Assembly: GCF_024748695.1 (NCBI RefSeq)
Contig: NZ_CP087176.1
Span: 4,271,501-4,335,500 of the forward strand
Direction of reading: 5' to 3'
From: Pseudomonas sp. B21-040
Lineage (GTDB): Bacteria > Pseudomonadota > Gammaproteobacteria > Pseudomonadales > Pseudomonadaceae
DNA: 64,000 nucleotides
The translations under genes and the position numbers were made by a program. Positions 9,012 through 16,905 of this stretch are shown one piece after another (position 1 is the stretch's first letter; every line of letters starts with the position of its first letter). Below the pieces are notes generated by a model that searched no databases, was not told the origin of the DNA, and worked only from the letters and a program-made list of their open reading frames with translations.

Positions 9012-9674
9012 ATGACTAACCAAACGCCTGAGCCTCAATCCGTCTACAGCCCCATCTCCAGCAGCGCGATCTTCATCGTTGCAACGGTGGCTCCGGGTAG
9101 CGACTGCGCGGAGAAAGTACGGGGCTAGTGCGCAGACATCGCGGCCCTTACGCGATCAGTCGGCAAACGAGTGCCCTCCGGAAATTTGTCGTGCGTCTGC
9201 GGTTTTGGTTCCAGTGCCTGGGACTTACTCTTTGGTCAGCCGCGCCCCGCCTCACTCCACCCGTTTCGCGAGTTTGGCACTGAGGGACGTCGCGCGATGG
9301 CAACGTCGGGGGACATTTTGCTGCACATTCGTGCGGACCAGATGGACCTGTGTTTCGAATTGGCGACGCAGTTGCTTTCGGCGCTGGGCGATGCGATTTC
9401 AGTCGTTGATGAGGTCCAGGGTTTCCGTCACTTCGACATGCGCAACATGGTCGGCTTTGTGGATGGCACCGAAAACCCGGTGGGTCGGCATGCAGTCGAC
9501 TTCACAATCATTGGCGATGAAGATCGGGCGTTCAGCGGCGGTAGCAACCTGCCGGATGCCAGCGTGCTCGCCCCCCTGGGCCTGGTCATGCGCAAAACCG
9601 AACCGCGCTCGGCCATCGCCGAAAAATGTTTTGCTGAAGCCCGAAAACTGTTTGCAGCAAAGAACCCGATCTAA
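9012..9674 (+). pseudogene. DyP-type peroxidase remnant
   Basis: Starts MTNQTPEPQSVYSPISSSAIF and reads KVRG, then an in-frame TAG at 9126-9128 where the family has Trp, then CADIAALTRSVGKRVPSGNL in the same frame. The haem-peroxidase core is kept up to GFVDGTENPVGRHAVDF, including the GXXDG motif. After AFSGGS near 9545 the expected C-terminal half, with the proximal His region, is absent. It is replaced by about 42 unrelated residues ending LFAAKNPI. A nonsense mutation plus a 3' replacement make a functional enzyme very unlikely. Confidence 0.8.
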
Positions 9675-9802
9675 AGTGTCGTCTGAATTGCCCAGGCCAT
9701 TACTTACAATGGTCCCACCTTGCCGAACCCCTGACCTGCAAAAGCCTCAAAACAATCGTTAAATGGCAGAATTGCCTTAACTTGATCCTTTTTGAGGCCA
9801 CC

Positions 9803-11656
9803 ATGCTTCGCGTGCTTGAACGAAGACTCGACCCTTTCCCACCCGATGAAGCACCGCCGCCACCTGTCGGCCTGGTGCGGTTCCTGTGGGCCTGCACCCG
9901 CGGCGCCCGCGGTTATATCCTGGCGTTTGCGCTGCTCAGTGCCAGTGTGTCGATTTACGAAGCCTGGTTGTTTTCCTTTCTCGGGCAGGTCGTGGACCTG
10001 CTCTCCACCTGGCAGGCCGGCGGCGATGCACAGGCGCAGGAAAGTCGAGTGCTGTGGGGCATCGGCATCGTACTGATCACCAGCATCGGGTTGGTAGCAC
10101 TAGGCACCATGGTGCAGCACCAGATATTGGCGATTAATCTGCCGCTGCGGCTGCGCTGGGATTTCCATCGCCTGATGCTGCGGCAAAGCCTTTCATTCTT
10201 TTCCGATGAGTTCTCCGGCCGGGTGACGACCAAGGTGATGCAGACCGCACTCGGCGTGCGCGAGGTCCTGTTCACCGTCATCGAAATCGCCCCCGGGATC
10301 GGGGTTTATTTCATCGCGATCATCGCACTGGCCGGCGGCTTCGACCTGAAACTGATGCTGCCTTTTATTGCCTGGATCGCCTTGTTCGGCCTGGCCATGC
10401 TGTACTTTGTGCCACGTTTGGGGCAAGTCGGGCAGGAACAGGCCCATGCGCGGTCGTCGATGACCGGGCGCATCTCGGACGCCTACACCAACATCACCAC
10501 TGTGAAGCTGTTCTCGCACTCCAATCGCGAAGCACACTTCGCGCGCGCGGCGATGGAGGATTTCAAGCTGACCGGCTTTCGCCAGATGCGTCTGGTCAGC
10601 CAGTTCGAGATCGTCAACCAGGCGCTGGTGGTCGCGCTGATTATTGGAGCTGGCGGCTATGCCCTGTGGCTGTGGCACCAGGGCGAAGTCGGCACGGGGG
10701 CCGTTGCGGCGATTACCGCCATGGCGCTGCGTATCAACGGCATGTCGCATTGGATCATGTGGCAGATGACCTCGCTGTTCGAAAGCATCGGCACCGTGCA
10801 GGATGGCATGGCGACCTTGACCCGTGGCCCCAAGGTGCAGGATGCGCCAGACGCCGGAGTGCTGGTGCCCGCCGGCGGCGCGGTGACCTTCGACAATGTC
10901 GGTTTCAACTACAACGGTGAACGCCAGGTGCTCGATGGCCTTAGCTTGAACATCTTCCCGGGCGAAAAAATCGGCCTGGTGGGCCGCTCCGGAGCCGGCA
11001 AGTCCACGCTGATCAACCTGCTGCTGCGCTTCTACGACGTGGACAGTGGCGAGATTCGCATCGATGGACAAAACATCGCTCAGGTGACACAAGACAGCCT
11101 GCGCAGCGCCATCGGCATGGTCACTCAGGACACCTCCCTGCTGCACCGTTCCATTCGCGACAACATCGCCTACGGTCGCCCGGATGCGACCGACGCGCAA
11201 GTCCGCAGGGCCGCCGCCAACGCCCAGGCCGATGGTTTCATCAGTCAACTGAGCGACCGGCAAGGCCATACCGGTTATGACACCCTGGTGGGTGAGCGCG
11301 GTATCAAGCTTTCGGGTGGCCAGCGCCAACGCATTGCCATCGCCCGGGTGATGCTCAAGAACGCCCCGATCCTTTTGCTTGACGAGGCCACCAGCGCCCT
11401 GGATTCGGAAGTCGAAGTCGCCATCCAGGAAAGCCTCGATGAAATGATGGAGGGCAAGACCGTCATCGCCATCGCCCATCGGCTGTCAACGATCGCGGCC
11501 ATGGATCGGCTGATTGTCATGGATGACGGACGCATCATCGAACAGGGTACCCATGCCGAATTGCTGCGTAAAAACGGCACCTATGCGCGGCTTTGGCATC
11601 ATCAGAGCGGTGGGTTTCTGGGCGAGGATCAGGGGGTGGCTGAGACGATGGAGTAG
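9803..11656 (+). CDS. ABC exporter, fused membrane and ATPase domains
   Basis: 617 residues from MLRVLERRLDPFPPDEAPP; an earlier ATG at 9782 lacks a ribosome binding site. The N-terminal half has six predicted spans (about 30-330). The C-terminal half is an ATPase with Walker A GRSGAGKST, Q-loop VTQDTSLLHRS, signature LSGGQRQRIAIARV, Walker B ILLLDEATSALD and H-loop AIAHRLST. It would work as a homodimer in the inner membrane and resembles MsbA/multidrug-type exporters of unknown substrate. Single gene with no obvious partner. Confidence 0.85.
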   Translation: MLRVLERRLDPFPPDEAPPPPVGLVRFLWACTRGARGYILAFALLSASVSIYEAWLFSFLGQVVDLLSTWQAGGDAQAQESRVLWGIGIVLITSIGLVALGTMVQHQILAINLPLRLRWDFHRLMLRQSLSFFSDEFSGRVTTKVMQTALGVREVLFTVIEIAPGIGVYFIAIIALAGGFDLKLMLPFIAWIALFGLAMLYFVPRLGQVGQEQAHARSSMTGRISDAYTNITTVKLFSHSNREAHFARAAMEDFKLTGFRQMRLVSQFEIVNQALVVALIIGAGGYALWLWHQGEVGTGAVAAITAMALRINGMSHWIMWQMTSLFESIGTVQDGMATLTRGPKVQDAPDAGVLVPAGGAVTFDNVGFNYNGERQVLDGLSLNIFPGEKIGLVGRSGAGKSTLINLLLRFYDVDSGEIRIDGQNIAQVTQDSLRSAIGMVTQDTSLLHRSIRDNIAYGRPDATDAQVRRAAANAQADGFISQLSDRQGHTGYDTLVGERGIKLSGGQRQRIAIARVMLKNAPILLLDEATSALDSEVEVAIQESLDEMMEGKTVIAIAHRLSTIAAMDRLIVMDDGRIIEQGTHAELLRKNGTYARLWHHQSGGFLGEDQGVAETME

Positions 11657-11836
11657 GCATGAGCGGCCGTTGCTGGCGAGACAATCATCCAGCACGACAC
11701 CCAATCGGACACCCTCAAGAACGTCAGGATGGGTCGAGCGCTGCGCTCTTCGAGAAGCAGCAGTCGGCCAGAAGCGGACGTTTGAGCCTGAGTCTCGCCC
11801 GGCTCAACTATGGAGTTGAATCTCCTGCGAGAGGCG

Positions 11837-11861
11837 AAAAAAGGCGCCGTATTGGCGCCTT
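11837..11861 (-). terminator. Rho-independent terminator of the reductase gene
   Basis: Read on the minus strand: stem AAGGCGCC, loop AATAC, stem GGCGCCTT, then further Ts. It begins 7 bases after the stop of the 11869-12879 gene. Confidence 0.8.
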
Positions 11862-11868
11862 AACGTTA

Positions 11869-12879
11869 TTAAGCGATTTTGATCACAACCTTTCCAAATG
11901 CTCCCTTCGCGAGATGCTCGTAAGCTTCTCGTGCTTTCTCGAACGGATATACCTGGTCGATCACGGGACGAATCTTGTGTTCGTTGAGGAACGTATTCAT
12001 CCGGTCGAACGATGAGCGCGGCGCTACAGCGATACCGCGAATGGTCGTCTGGCGGAAAATGAGTGGCATCAGATTGAGTTCAACGCTTTGCCCTGTTAGA
12101 AAGCCGATCTGCGCAATACGCCCCGATGCCTTGGTTGCAGCGACCGATTGATTGATACCGCTGCCGCCGGCCACATCGAGCAGCAGATCCACACCCTTGC
12201 CTTCGGTCAGCTTCAGCACTTCGTCCGCCCATTTCGGAGTCGTTCTGTAGTTGATGCCCGCCACGGCCCCCAGCCCCTTCACGATTTGCAAATTCTGGTC
12301 GCTACTCGACGTCGCAACTACCTTCGCGCCAAGCGCAGTTGCGATCTGCACGGCAAATATCGACACACCTCCAGTGCCCTGAACCAACACGGTCTGGCCC
12401 GGCTGGATTTGTCCAAAGTCCACCAGCGAATACCAGGCCGTGAGCGCAGCGATAGGAAGTGTTGCGGCCTCTTCGTCACTCATGTTGTCGGGTGCACCGA
12501 CAGCGCTGTCTTCATGGATGATCATGTATTCGGCCAGACCGCCGGGCAACGGCGAACCGAAGCAGTAATCGGGTTCGTTCGGCCCTGGCTCGCCATCCAG
12601 CCAACGCGAATAAAGATGCGAGTTGACGCGATCACCGACTTTGAAACGTGTGACGTCGTCACCGACCGCTACCACCGTGCCGGCGGCATCGCTCACTGGG
12701 ATAAGTGGTTTGGGCACCATGTGCGGCTCATAAATGCCGTCGACGATTGCCTTGTCGCGAAAGTTGAGCGAGACAGCACCGACCTTGACCAGCAACTCGC
12801 CAGCCTTGGGTTGCGGGGTCGCTACCTCTCCCAATTGCAGGTTGTCGAGTCCGAAATCTTTCAATAACCAGGCTTTCAT
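11869..12879 (-). CDS. Zinc-independent alcohol dehydrogenase/quinone oxidoreductase family
   Basis: 336 residues from MKAWLLKDFGLDNLQLGE, after GGAGATTCGCA. It is a medium-chain reductase: GroES-like N-terminal domain, then a Rossmann fold with VLVQGTGGVSIFAVQIATALGA as the NADP-binding turn. Structural-zinc Cys clusters are absent, which fits a quinone-oxidoreductase-like member acting on small carbonyls or enones. The frame extends upstream to 13008, but that part would cross the divergent promoter. It is divergent from a LysR gene and probably its target. Confidence 0.83.
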   Translation of the reverse strand: MKAWLLKDFGLDNLQLGEVATPQPKAGELLVKVGAVSLNFRDKAIVDGIYEPHMVPKPLIPVSDAAGTVVAVGDDVTRFKVGDRVNSHLYSRWLDGEPGPNEPDYCFGSPLPGGLAEYMIIHEDSAVGAPDNMSDEEAATLPIAALTAWYSLVDFGQIQPGQTVLVQGTGGVSIFAVQIATALGAKVVATSSSDQNLQIVKGLGAVAGINYRTTPKWADEVLKLTEGKGVDLLLDVAGGSGINQSVAATKASGRIAQIGFLTGQSVELNLMPLIFRQTTIRGIAVAPRSSFDRMNTFLNEHKIRPVIDQVYPFEKAREAYEHLAKGAFGKVVIKIA

Positions 12880-12981
12880 TGCGAATCTCCAAATACACGT
12901 CAGTGGCTTCGAACCAGAGCCGGTTCTGCCTTGGGTGCATTTTTCGCCATTGGTGGTACGCAATAAATGCGTGGAAAAAGA

Positions 12982-13013
12982 CATGATTGTTCTACTCTTG
13001 GACAACAATCATG
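12982..13013. promoter_or_regulatory. Perfect inverted repeat between reductase and LysR genes
   Basis: CATGATTGTT, 12 bases, AACAATCATG. It is centred about 57 bases before the LysR start and 118 before the reductase start. The size suits a LysR-type recognition site, whose core is often T-N11-A dyads. Inference from symmetry and position. Confidence 0.6.
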
Positions 13014-13053
13014 TTCAACTTCGTGAGTCAGACGGGGTTCATAGGAAAGCGTC

Positions 13054-13968
13054 ATGGAATTACTTCAATCGATGCGACTGTTCGCCAAACTTGCCGAACT
13101 CGGCAGCTTTACCAAAGCCGCCGAATCGCTGGAGATCGGGCGACCTCAGGTGACTCGATATATCCAGGAGTTGGAGACGTCATTAGGTGTGCGCCTGTTC
13201 CAGCGCACCACGAGAAAGGTGGCACTCACCGCCGAAGGCGAGAGGTTCTATGAGCGGGTACAGGAAATTCTGGCGGGTATTTCTGCTGCGACCTCGATGT
13301 TCGACCGATCCGGAGCAACGCTCGCAGGCCGACTTCGCGTCGATATCCCGACCGCTTTCGCGCAATTGGAATTCATCAAAAGCCTTAAAGAATTCACCGC
13401 CTCCTACCCTGGTATCAACATGGTACTGGGCGTGACTGACCGGGCCGTCGATCTGATCGGTGAAGGCATCGACTGTGCGTTGCGTATCGGCGATCTACCG
13501 GATTCGACTTTGATCGCTCGCCCTATTGCGATGGCGACCATGGTGACGTGTGCAGCGCCCGAGTATCTGCACGAGCATGGTGAACCCGAAACACTCGACG
13601 ATCTGGCCTCCCATCGTGGCGTTAACTTCTTGTCCGGTCAGAGCAACAGGACATTACCTTGGCATTTCTCGGTAAAAGGTCAGGATCGCGCGTTTGTGAG
13701 TAACGCCGGCATCACCGTCACCGAGTCGAATGCGTACGTTCAGTGCGGGGTGTCGGGCTTCGGAATAATCCAGGCACCAGGAATCACCGTGGCCGAGCAT
13801 TTGGACAGTCGCGGTTTGGTGGAAATTCTAAAGCCCTATCGGCCAGCCCCTCGCCCCGTGTCGTTGCTGTACCCAAGCCGGACGCATCTGGCCCCACAGG
13901 TTCAAGTTTTTATTGAGTGGCTGCAAGAGCGTTTTCCGCAGCTTCATTCTGACTGGCTGAACCCATAG
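13054..13968 (+). CDS. LysR-type transcriptional regulator
   Basis: 304 residues, normal family length. The N-terminal winged helix (SMRLFAKLAELGSFTKAAESLEIGRPQVTRYIQELE) is followed by a substrate-binding domain from about residue 90. The CrgA/AaeR-like subgroup is suggested by the sequence GRLRVDIPTAFAQ. It starts after AGGAAAGCGTC and is divergent from the reductase, with a perfect inverted repeat between them. It probably controls that gene and its own expression. The inducer is unknown. Confidence 0.88.
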   Translation: MELLQSMRLFAKLAELGSFTKAAESLEIGRPQVTRYIQELETSLGVRLFQRTTRKVALTAEGERFYERVQEILAGISAATSMFDRSGATLAGRLRVDIPTAFAQLEFIKSLKEFTASYPGINMVLGVTDRAVDLIGEGIDCALRIGDLPDSTLIARPIAMATMVTCAAPEYLHEHGEPETLDDLASHRGVNFLSGQSNRTLPWHFSVKGQDRAFVSNAGITVTESNAYVQCGVSGFGIIQAPGITVAEHLDSRGLVEILKPYRPAPRPVSLLYPSRTHLAPQVQVFIEWLQERFPQLHSDWLNP

Positions 13969-13995
13969 CGATCATTGAACCAGTTCCGTGATCGT

Positions 13996-14017
13996 CTGCT
14001 TTGGGTCGGATCGCGAC
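13996..14017 (+). repeat. Left inverted repeat flanking the recombinase gene
   Basis: Matches the reverse complement of 14724-14745 at 20 of 22 positions, core GCTTTGGGTCGGAT. It belongs to the family of degenerate Pseudomonas intergenic repeats seen elsewhere in the window, but here two copies face each other across one gene. Confidence 0.7.
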
Positions 14018-14046
14018 GGTCTAGCATCGACCGTCACTATGGATGA

Positions 14047-14667
14047 TCAGACTTCCGTCTGTTCTGCCATTTCCAGGGCATCATCGACCTCGATTCCCAG
14101 GTATCTGACAGTGCTTTCAAGCTTCGTATGACCAAGCAGGAGTTGGACAGCTCTCAGGTTCTTCGTCCTGCGATAGATCAACGATGCCTTGGTTCTCCGT
14201 AGCGTGTGGGTACCGTACATAGTTGGATCAAGGCCAATGGCTGTCACCCATGCTTTGACTATTCGAGCGTATTGTCTGGTGGAAAGATGGTCTGAGGCGT
14301 GCAACCGGCTCGGGAACAAGCAGTCCTCGCTGCGGAGACGCGCCTGATGCATCCACGCCTCCAGAACTGTTCGGGTTTGCTCAGTGATTTCAAATTGCAC
14401 TGGGTGCTGAGTTTTCTGCTGCATCACGATGGCCCGTGACGACACATGCTCCCCATGGGCAATGTCTCGGACTCGCAACTTGGTTAAGTCACAGGCACGC
14501 AGCTTGCTATCGATGGCCAAGTTGAAGAGCGCCAAATCACGCGTCTTCTCAGCAAGCTGGAGTCTCACGCGGATGGCCCAGATATCTCTGACTCGAAGTG
14601 GGGCTTTCTGCCCGAGAAGCTTTCCCTTATTCCAAGGCTGATGGCTGTATCTAGCAATAGTGTTCAT
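14047..14667 (-). CDS. Short tyrosine recombinase/integrase
   Basis: 206 residues from MNTIARYSHQPWNKGK. It has the catalytic domain without a full N-terminal core-binding domain. The first Arg is in DSKLRACDLTKLR, the second motif is THTLRRTKAS, and the last motif is GHTKLESTVRYLG with the nucleophilic Tyr. The length is near that of FimB/FimE invertases. It lies alone between facing 22-bp inverted repeats and next to other mobile sequences. An upstream ATG at 14712 is possible but adds unrelated residues. Whether it moves, inverts DNA or is a leftover cannot be told from sequence. Confidence 0.85.
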   Translation of the reverse strand: MNTIARYSHQPWNKGKLLGQKAPLRVRDIWAIRVRLQLAEKTRDLALFNLAIDSKLRACDLTKLRVRDIAHGEHVSSRAIVMQQKTQHPVQFEITEQTRTVLEAWMHQARLRSEDCLFPSRLHASDHLSTRQYARIVKAWVTAIGLDPTMYGTHTLRRTKASLIYRRTKNLRAVQLLLGHTKLESTVRYLGIEVDDALEMAEQTEV

Positions 14668-14723
14668 GGCTCGTCTTCCACGTTGAGGGGAGGACAAGGG
14701 TGGATCAGTCACAATGGCTGGTG

Positions 14724-14745
14724 GTCGCTATCCGACCCAAAGCGG
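14724..14745 (-). repeat. Right inverted repeat flanking the recombinase gene
   Basis: Partner of 13996-14017, opposite orientation, with two mismatches (third base, and the A/C before GCGAC). Confidence 0.7.
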
Positions 14746-14828
14746 TCTTTCGCTTTTGCCTGACCAAGAGTTTATATAACCTCACGAAATCCGTTCGCAC
14801 TCTAGCTTTTAATACCCGGACTCCCTTT

Positions 14829-15128
14829 ATGCAGACTGACCAGACCAAGCTGCTCGCGCTCGCACTGCTTGAGATTAGGACGTTGCTTGCTGATTATCTG
14901 GGCAGCGATGTTAATGCTCCCATGAGCGTCCGTGTCGCGGCACATTTGGCCTATGCACTCCACAATGAGGCGGAGGCTGCATACAACGACGCAGAATTTC
15001 AGATCGACCACGCAAGCCTTAAAATCGCTGCGATCGATCAGATTCTTAGTGTTACTGATGGTGCCGCATTGTTGAGCAGGTTTGACGTCGAGGCCAGAGT
15101 CATTCCGGATAGCGCTCCATCTAGATGA
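14829..15128 (+). CDS. Hypothetical protein, 99 residues
   Basis: From MQTDQTKLLALALLEIRTLL; the frame is open upstream to 14700 but crosses the repeat. Mostly predicted helix, with segments LALALLEIRTLLADYL and VRVAAHLAYALHNEAEAAY. No signal peptide, no metal motif. It resembles small uncharacterised Pseudomonas proteins; I do not recognise a named family with certainty. It directly precedes a MITE-like element. Confidence 0.5.
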   Translation: MQTDQTKLLALALLEIRTLLADYLGSDVNAPMSVRVAAHLAYALHNEAEAAYNDAEFQIDHASLKIAAIDQILSVTDGAALLSRFDVEARVIPDSAPSR

Positions 15129-15136
15129 CTGCTTCT

Positions 15137-15322
15137 GGCCGATTCTGTTGAAAAAGTCGGCTGCGGTTTTCGGCTCAGGAAAGAACGCGTCTGAGATTGA
15201 AATCCGCACTACGCGCAGAAGGATCAGGGCTCAGATTTTACGTAGCAGCGTACAAAAATTACGTTTTCACCGCTCAATGCATTGCCCATTGGGCCGGGTC
15301 GACTTTTTCAACACAATCGGCC
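15137..15322. mobile_element. 186-bp MITE-like element
   Basis: The ends 15137-15160 and 15299-15322 are inverted repeats of 24 bp with two mismatches (core TGTTGAAAAAGTCG). No coding potential inside. Its right end touches the left arm of the next element at 15322. A TTCT is found just outside both ends, but with one extra base on the right, so a target duplication is uncertain. Confidence 0.65.
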
Positions 15323-15446
15323 GTTCTCTGCCGATCATGGTTACAAAGCGTGCTGGTCAAATCCGATGCAATCGGTGGTCAGAACGAATGCAACGGACTG
15401 GTCAGGTCGAATGCAAGCGGGTGATCAAGTAGAGTGCAATTTCGCA
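15322..15446 (+). repeat. Left terminal inverted repeat
   Basis: TGGTCA or TGATCA units start at 15354, 15376, 15399 and 15422. Homology with the right arm ends at TTTCGCA (15440-15446). Confidence 0.8.
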
Positions 15447-15487
15447 GCTGAATATCGGATTAGTGTTGTGGGGGCTTGTAAGGGGTG

Positions 15488-15742
15488 ATGATGGGGCTCA
15501 ACAAACCAGTGCCGGACCTGAAGCGCGATCTGCAGGGTGTCGCCTCTGATCTGAAGTGGTCGGCCGTGGAGTTAGTTCGGATTGCCGAGCGGCTAAGCCA
15601 CGCAGGTAATGGACCAGACGCTGAGGCGCTTCGAAGGATGATCACAATCTTCCAGCAAGGTGAGAATCGGTTAGATGTCTGGATTAAAGAAATCGGTGCA
15701 GGTCAGGTAGTCCGGCCGGCGAAGGCAGACCACTGCCAATGA
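15488..15742 (+). CDS. Small helical protein, cargo ORF 1
   Basis: 84 residues starting MMGLNKPVPDLKRDLQGVAS behind AAGGGG; GTG at 15485 or ATG at 15491 are alternatives. Predicted all-helical, with an amphipathic pattern. It is a paralogue of the next ORF: both share G/ALNKP, LKRDL/LRRDL, a central helix, and a C terminus of the form AG-Q/R-V/I-V-R. No known domain recognised. Confidence 0.55.
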   Translation: MMGLNKPVPDLKRDLQGVASDLKWSAVELVRIAERLSHAGNGPDAEALRRMITIFQQGENRLDVWIKEIGAGQVVRPAKADHCQ

Positions 15743-15770
15743 TCGCGGAAGGGATTGGCAGGAGGTTGTC

Positions 15771-15995
15771 ATGGCACTTAACAAACCCAATCAAGAGTTA
15801 CGCCGCGACTTGAAAGCCGCTGCATATTCCCTCGAAGAAGCTGCCCTGGAAATGTTCAGGCTTGCAAAACAGCGCGGGGATACAGAGCTTCTGGAGGCAA
15901 TGGAGACGATCGAAAAGCTGCATGAGCAAGCTGATCGGCTGACTGCTTACACAGATGAGGTGAAGGCGGGAAGGATTGTCCGGAAGGCTGAATAG
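15771..15995 (+). CDS. Small helical protein, cargo ORF 2
   Basis: 74 residues, MALNKPNQELRRDLKAAAYS, ending DEVKAGRIVRKAE. Starts after GGAGGTTGTC, a strong ribosome binding site, 28 bases after ORF 1. Its likeness to ORF 1 at both ends indicates tandem duplication and divergence. Charged and helical, no membrane segment; a small binding or antitoxin-like protein is possible but unsupported. Confidence 0.6.
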   Translation: MALNKPNQELRRDLKAAAYSLEEAALEMFRLAKQRGDTELLEAMETIEKLHEQADRLTAYTDEVKAGRIVRKAE

Positions 15996-16063
15996 CCATG
16001 CGTCTGGCGGGCGTATTCGCGCTAGATCTGAAATACAAGCAATGCCCTGTAAACGGTTACTCA

Positions 16064-16267
16064 ATGAAGAAGAAGCTGACGGACAGTAAAGCAGCAGTGA
16101 CTGCTGCTGAAATTGAGCGTTCTATCCAAGCCCTGAACAAAATGGCTGAACGCCTATGGGGGGATGGCCGGGAAGCCGAGGCGAAAGCTCTCCTCGATGC
16201 CTTGGACGCATTAAACCGGGCGCTTGATCGGATCAGGATTGGAGAGAGTCGCAGGGTTCTCCATTGA
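16064..16267 (+). CDS. Small helical protein, cargo ORF 3
   Basis: 67 residues, MKKKLTDSKAAVTAAEIERS, two predicted helices rich in Ala, Glu and Arg, ending GESRRVLH. Follows ORFs 1 and 2 on the same strand. Only weak similarity to them (helix then IRIGE..R), so it may be a distant third paralogue. The start at 16064 is chosen because the upstream extension is not helical and has no ribosome binding site. Confidence 0.5.
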   Translation: MKKKLTDSKAAVTAAEIERSIQALNKMAERLWGDGREAEAKALLDALDALNRALDRIRIGESRRVLH

Positions 16268-16391
16268 ACGGCAGAAACTAGCTGGCGGGTTATGAAGGCG
16301 TGAAGAAGTGTGCGGGGGAAGGCGGAGTAGGCACGTGGTATGACGGCGAGATGTTGTAGCGGCTTGGCTGTCGTACCGATGTAACTCAAAT

Positions 16392-16415
16392 GCCCGGTCC
16401 AGAGCCGGGCTTCTT
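16392..16415 (+). terminator. Terminator-like hairpin 1
   Basis: GCCCGG, seven-base loop, CCGGGC, then TTCTT. The short T-run makes it the weakest of the three. Confidence 0.55.
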
Positions 16416-16494
16416 GTATCTGCCCCTGTCATGCCTTCGTCACACCTACCAAGCACAATGCAGTCAGCCAAAGGGATTTGGCCCATCTACAGAG

Positions 16495-16521
16495 AGCCCG
16501 GCTAATGTGCCGGGCTTTTTC
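16495..16521 (+). terminator. Rho-independent terminator 2
   Basis: AGCCCGGC, loop TAATGT, GCCGGGCT followed by TTTT. A canonical intrinsic terminator. Confidence 0.8.
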
Positions 16522-16600
16522 GTTTCTGCAACATGCTTTTCACCAATCGCTCACATGGTGGAGCGCAGATTAACCCTGCTCCTTTGAAGAATTCCCATTT

Positions 16601-16628
16601 GGCCCGCCCGCATGCGGGCCATTTTTTT
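16601..16628 (+). terminator. Rho-independent terminator 3
   Basis: GGCCCGC, six-base loop, GCGGGCC, A, then seven Ts. Canonical, 53 bases before the right arm. Confidence 0.8.
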
Positions 16629-16680
16629 GGTCGCTGCCACGATTTCTACAAGAACTGGAGAAGCGACCATGTCAGATGAC

Positions 16681-16805
16681 TGCGAAATTGCACTCCACTT
16701 GACCACCCGCTTGCATTCGACCTGACCAGTCCGTTGCATTCGTTCTGACCACCGATTGCATCGGATTTGACCAGCACGCTTTGTAACCATGATCGGTAGA
16801 GAACG
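16681..16805 (-). repeat. Right terminal inverted repeat
   Basis: Inverted copy of 15322-15446. The fourth unit keeps TGGTCAAGTGG where the left arm has TGATCAAGTAG. Confidence 0.8.
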
Positions 16806-16862
16806 ACCCTTTGCAGTCGTTCGCAAAAGGCAACAACCGGCCAAGAGCGGTCATCCCTGATT
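16806..16862. repeat. Degenerate Pseudomonas intergenic repeat
   Basis: Contains CCTTTGCAGTCGTTCGC and ACCGGCCAAGAGCGGTCA, the AGCGG/GGCC pattern shared with 11752-11790, 20428-20480, 40395-40465 and 43068-43142. Confidence 0.5.
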
Positions 16863-16905
16863 GGCGCAAGACCCTGTTTTAAAGGCGAAGCAGTACCAAA
16901 CACCA

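Larger units (their letters stand above)
16268..16680. other. Gene-free stretch with three stacked terminators
   Basis: No supported coding sequence. It holds three hairpin-plus-T structures pointing right within 240 bp, listed separately, and ends at the right arm of the element. Confidence 0.6.
15322..16805. mobile_element. 1.48-kb element with 125-bp terminal inverted repeats
   Basis: The two arms (15322-15446 and 16681-16805) are inverted copies with about three differences in 125. Each arm holds four iterations of TGGTCA-N3-CGAATGCAA-like units at 22/23-bp spacing. Iterated binding sites at transposon ends are known for IS21-family and Tn7/Mu-like elements. No transposase is present; the interior has three small ORFs and three terminators. 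It looks like a non-autonomous element carrying cargo. Family assignment is inference. Confidence 0.6.

Noticed and set aside
16540..16600. tRNA-like sequence or integration target
   Set aside because: No cloverleaf can be drawn and no CCA or T-loop consensus was found; the stretch is plain spacer between terminators.
14047..16805. Integron with gene cassettes (small recombinase plus small ORFs)
   Set aside because: The recombinase lacks the integron-integrase extra helix region as far as I can see, and no attC-like cores (GTTRRRY with inverse core) border the small ORFs.
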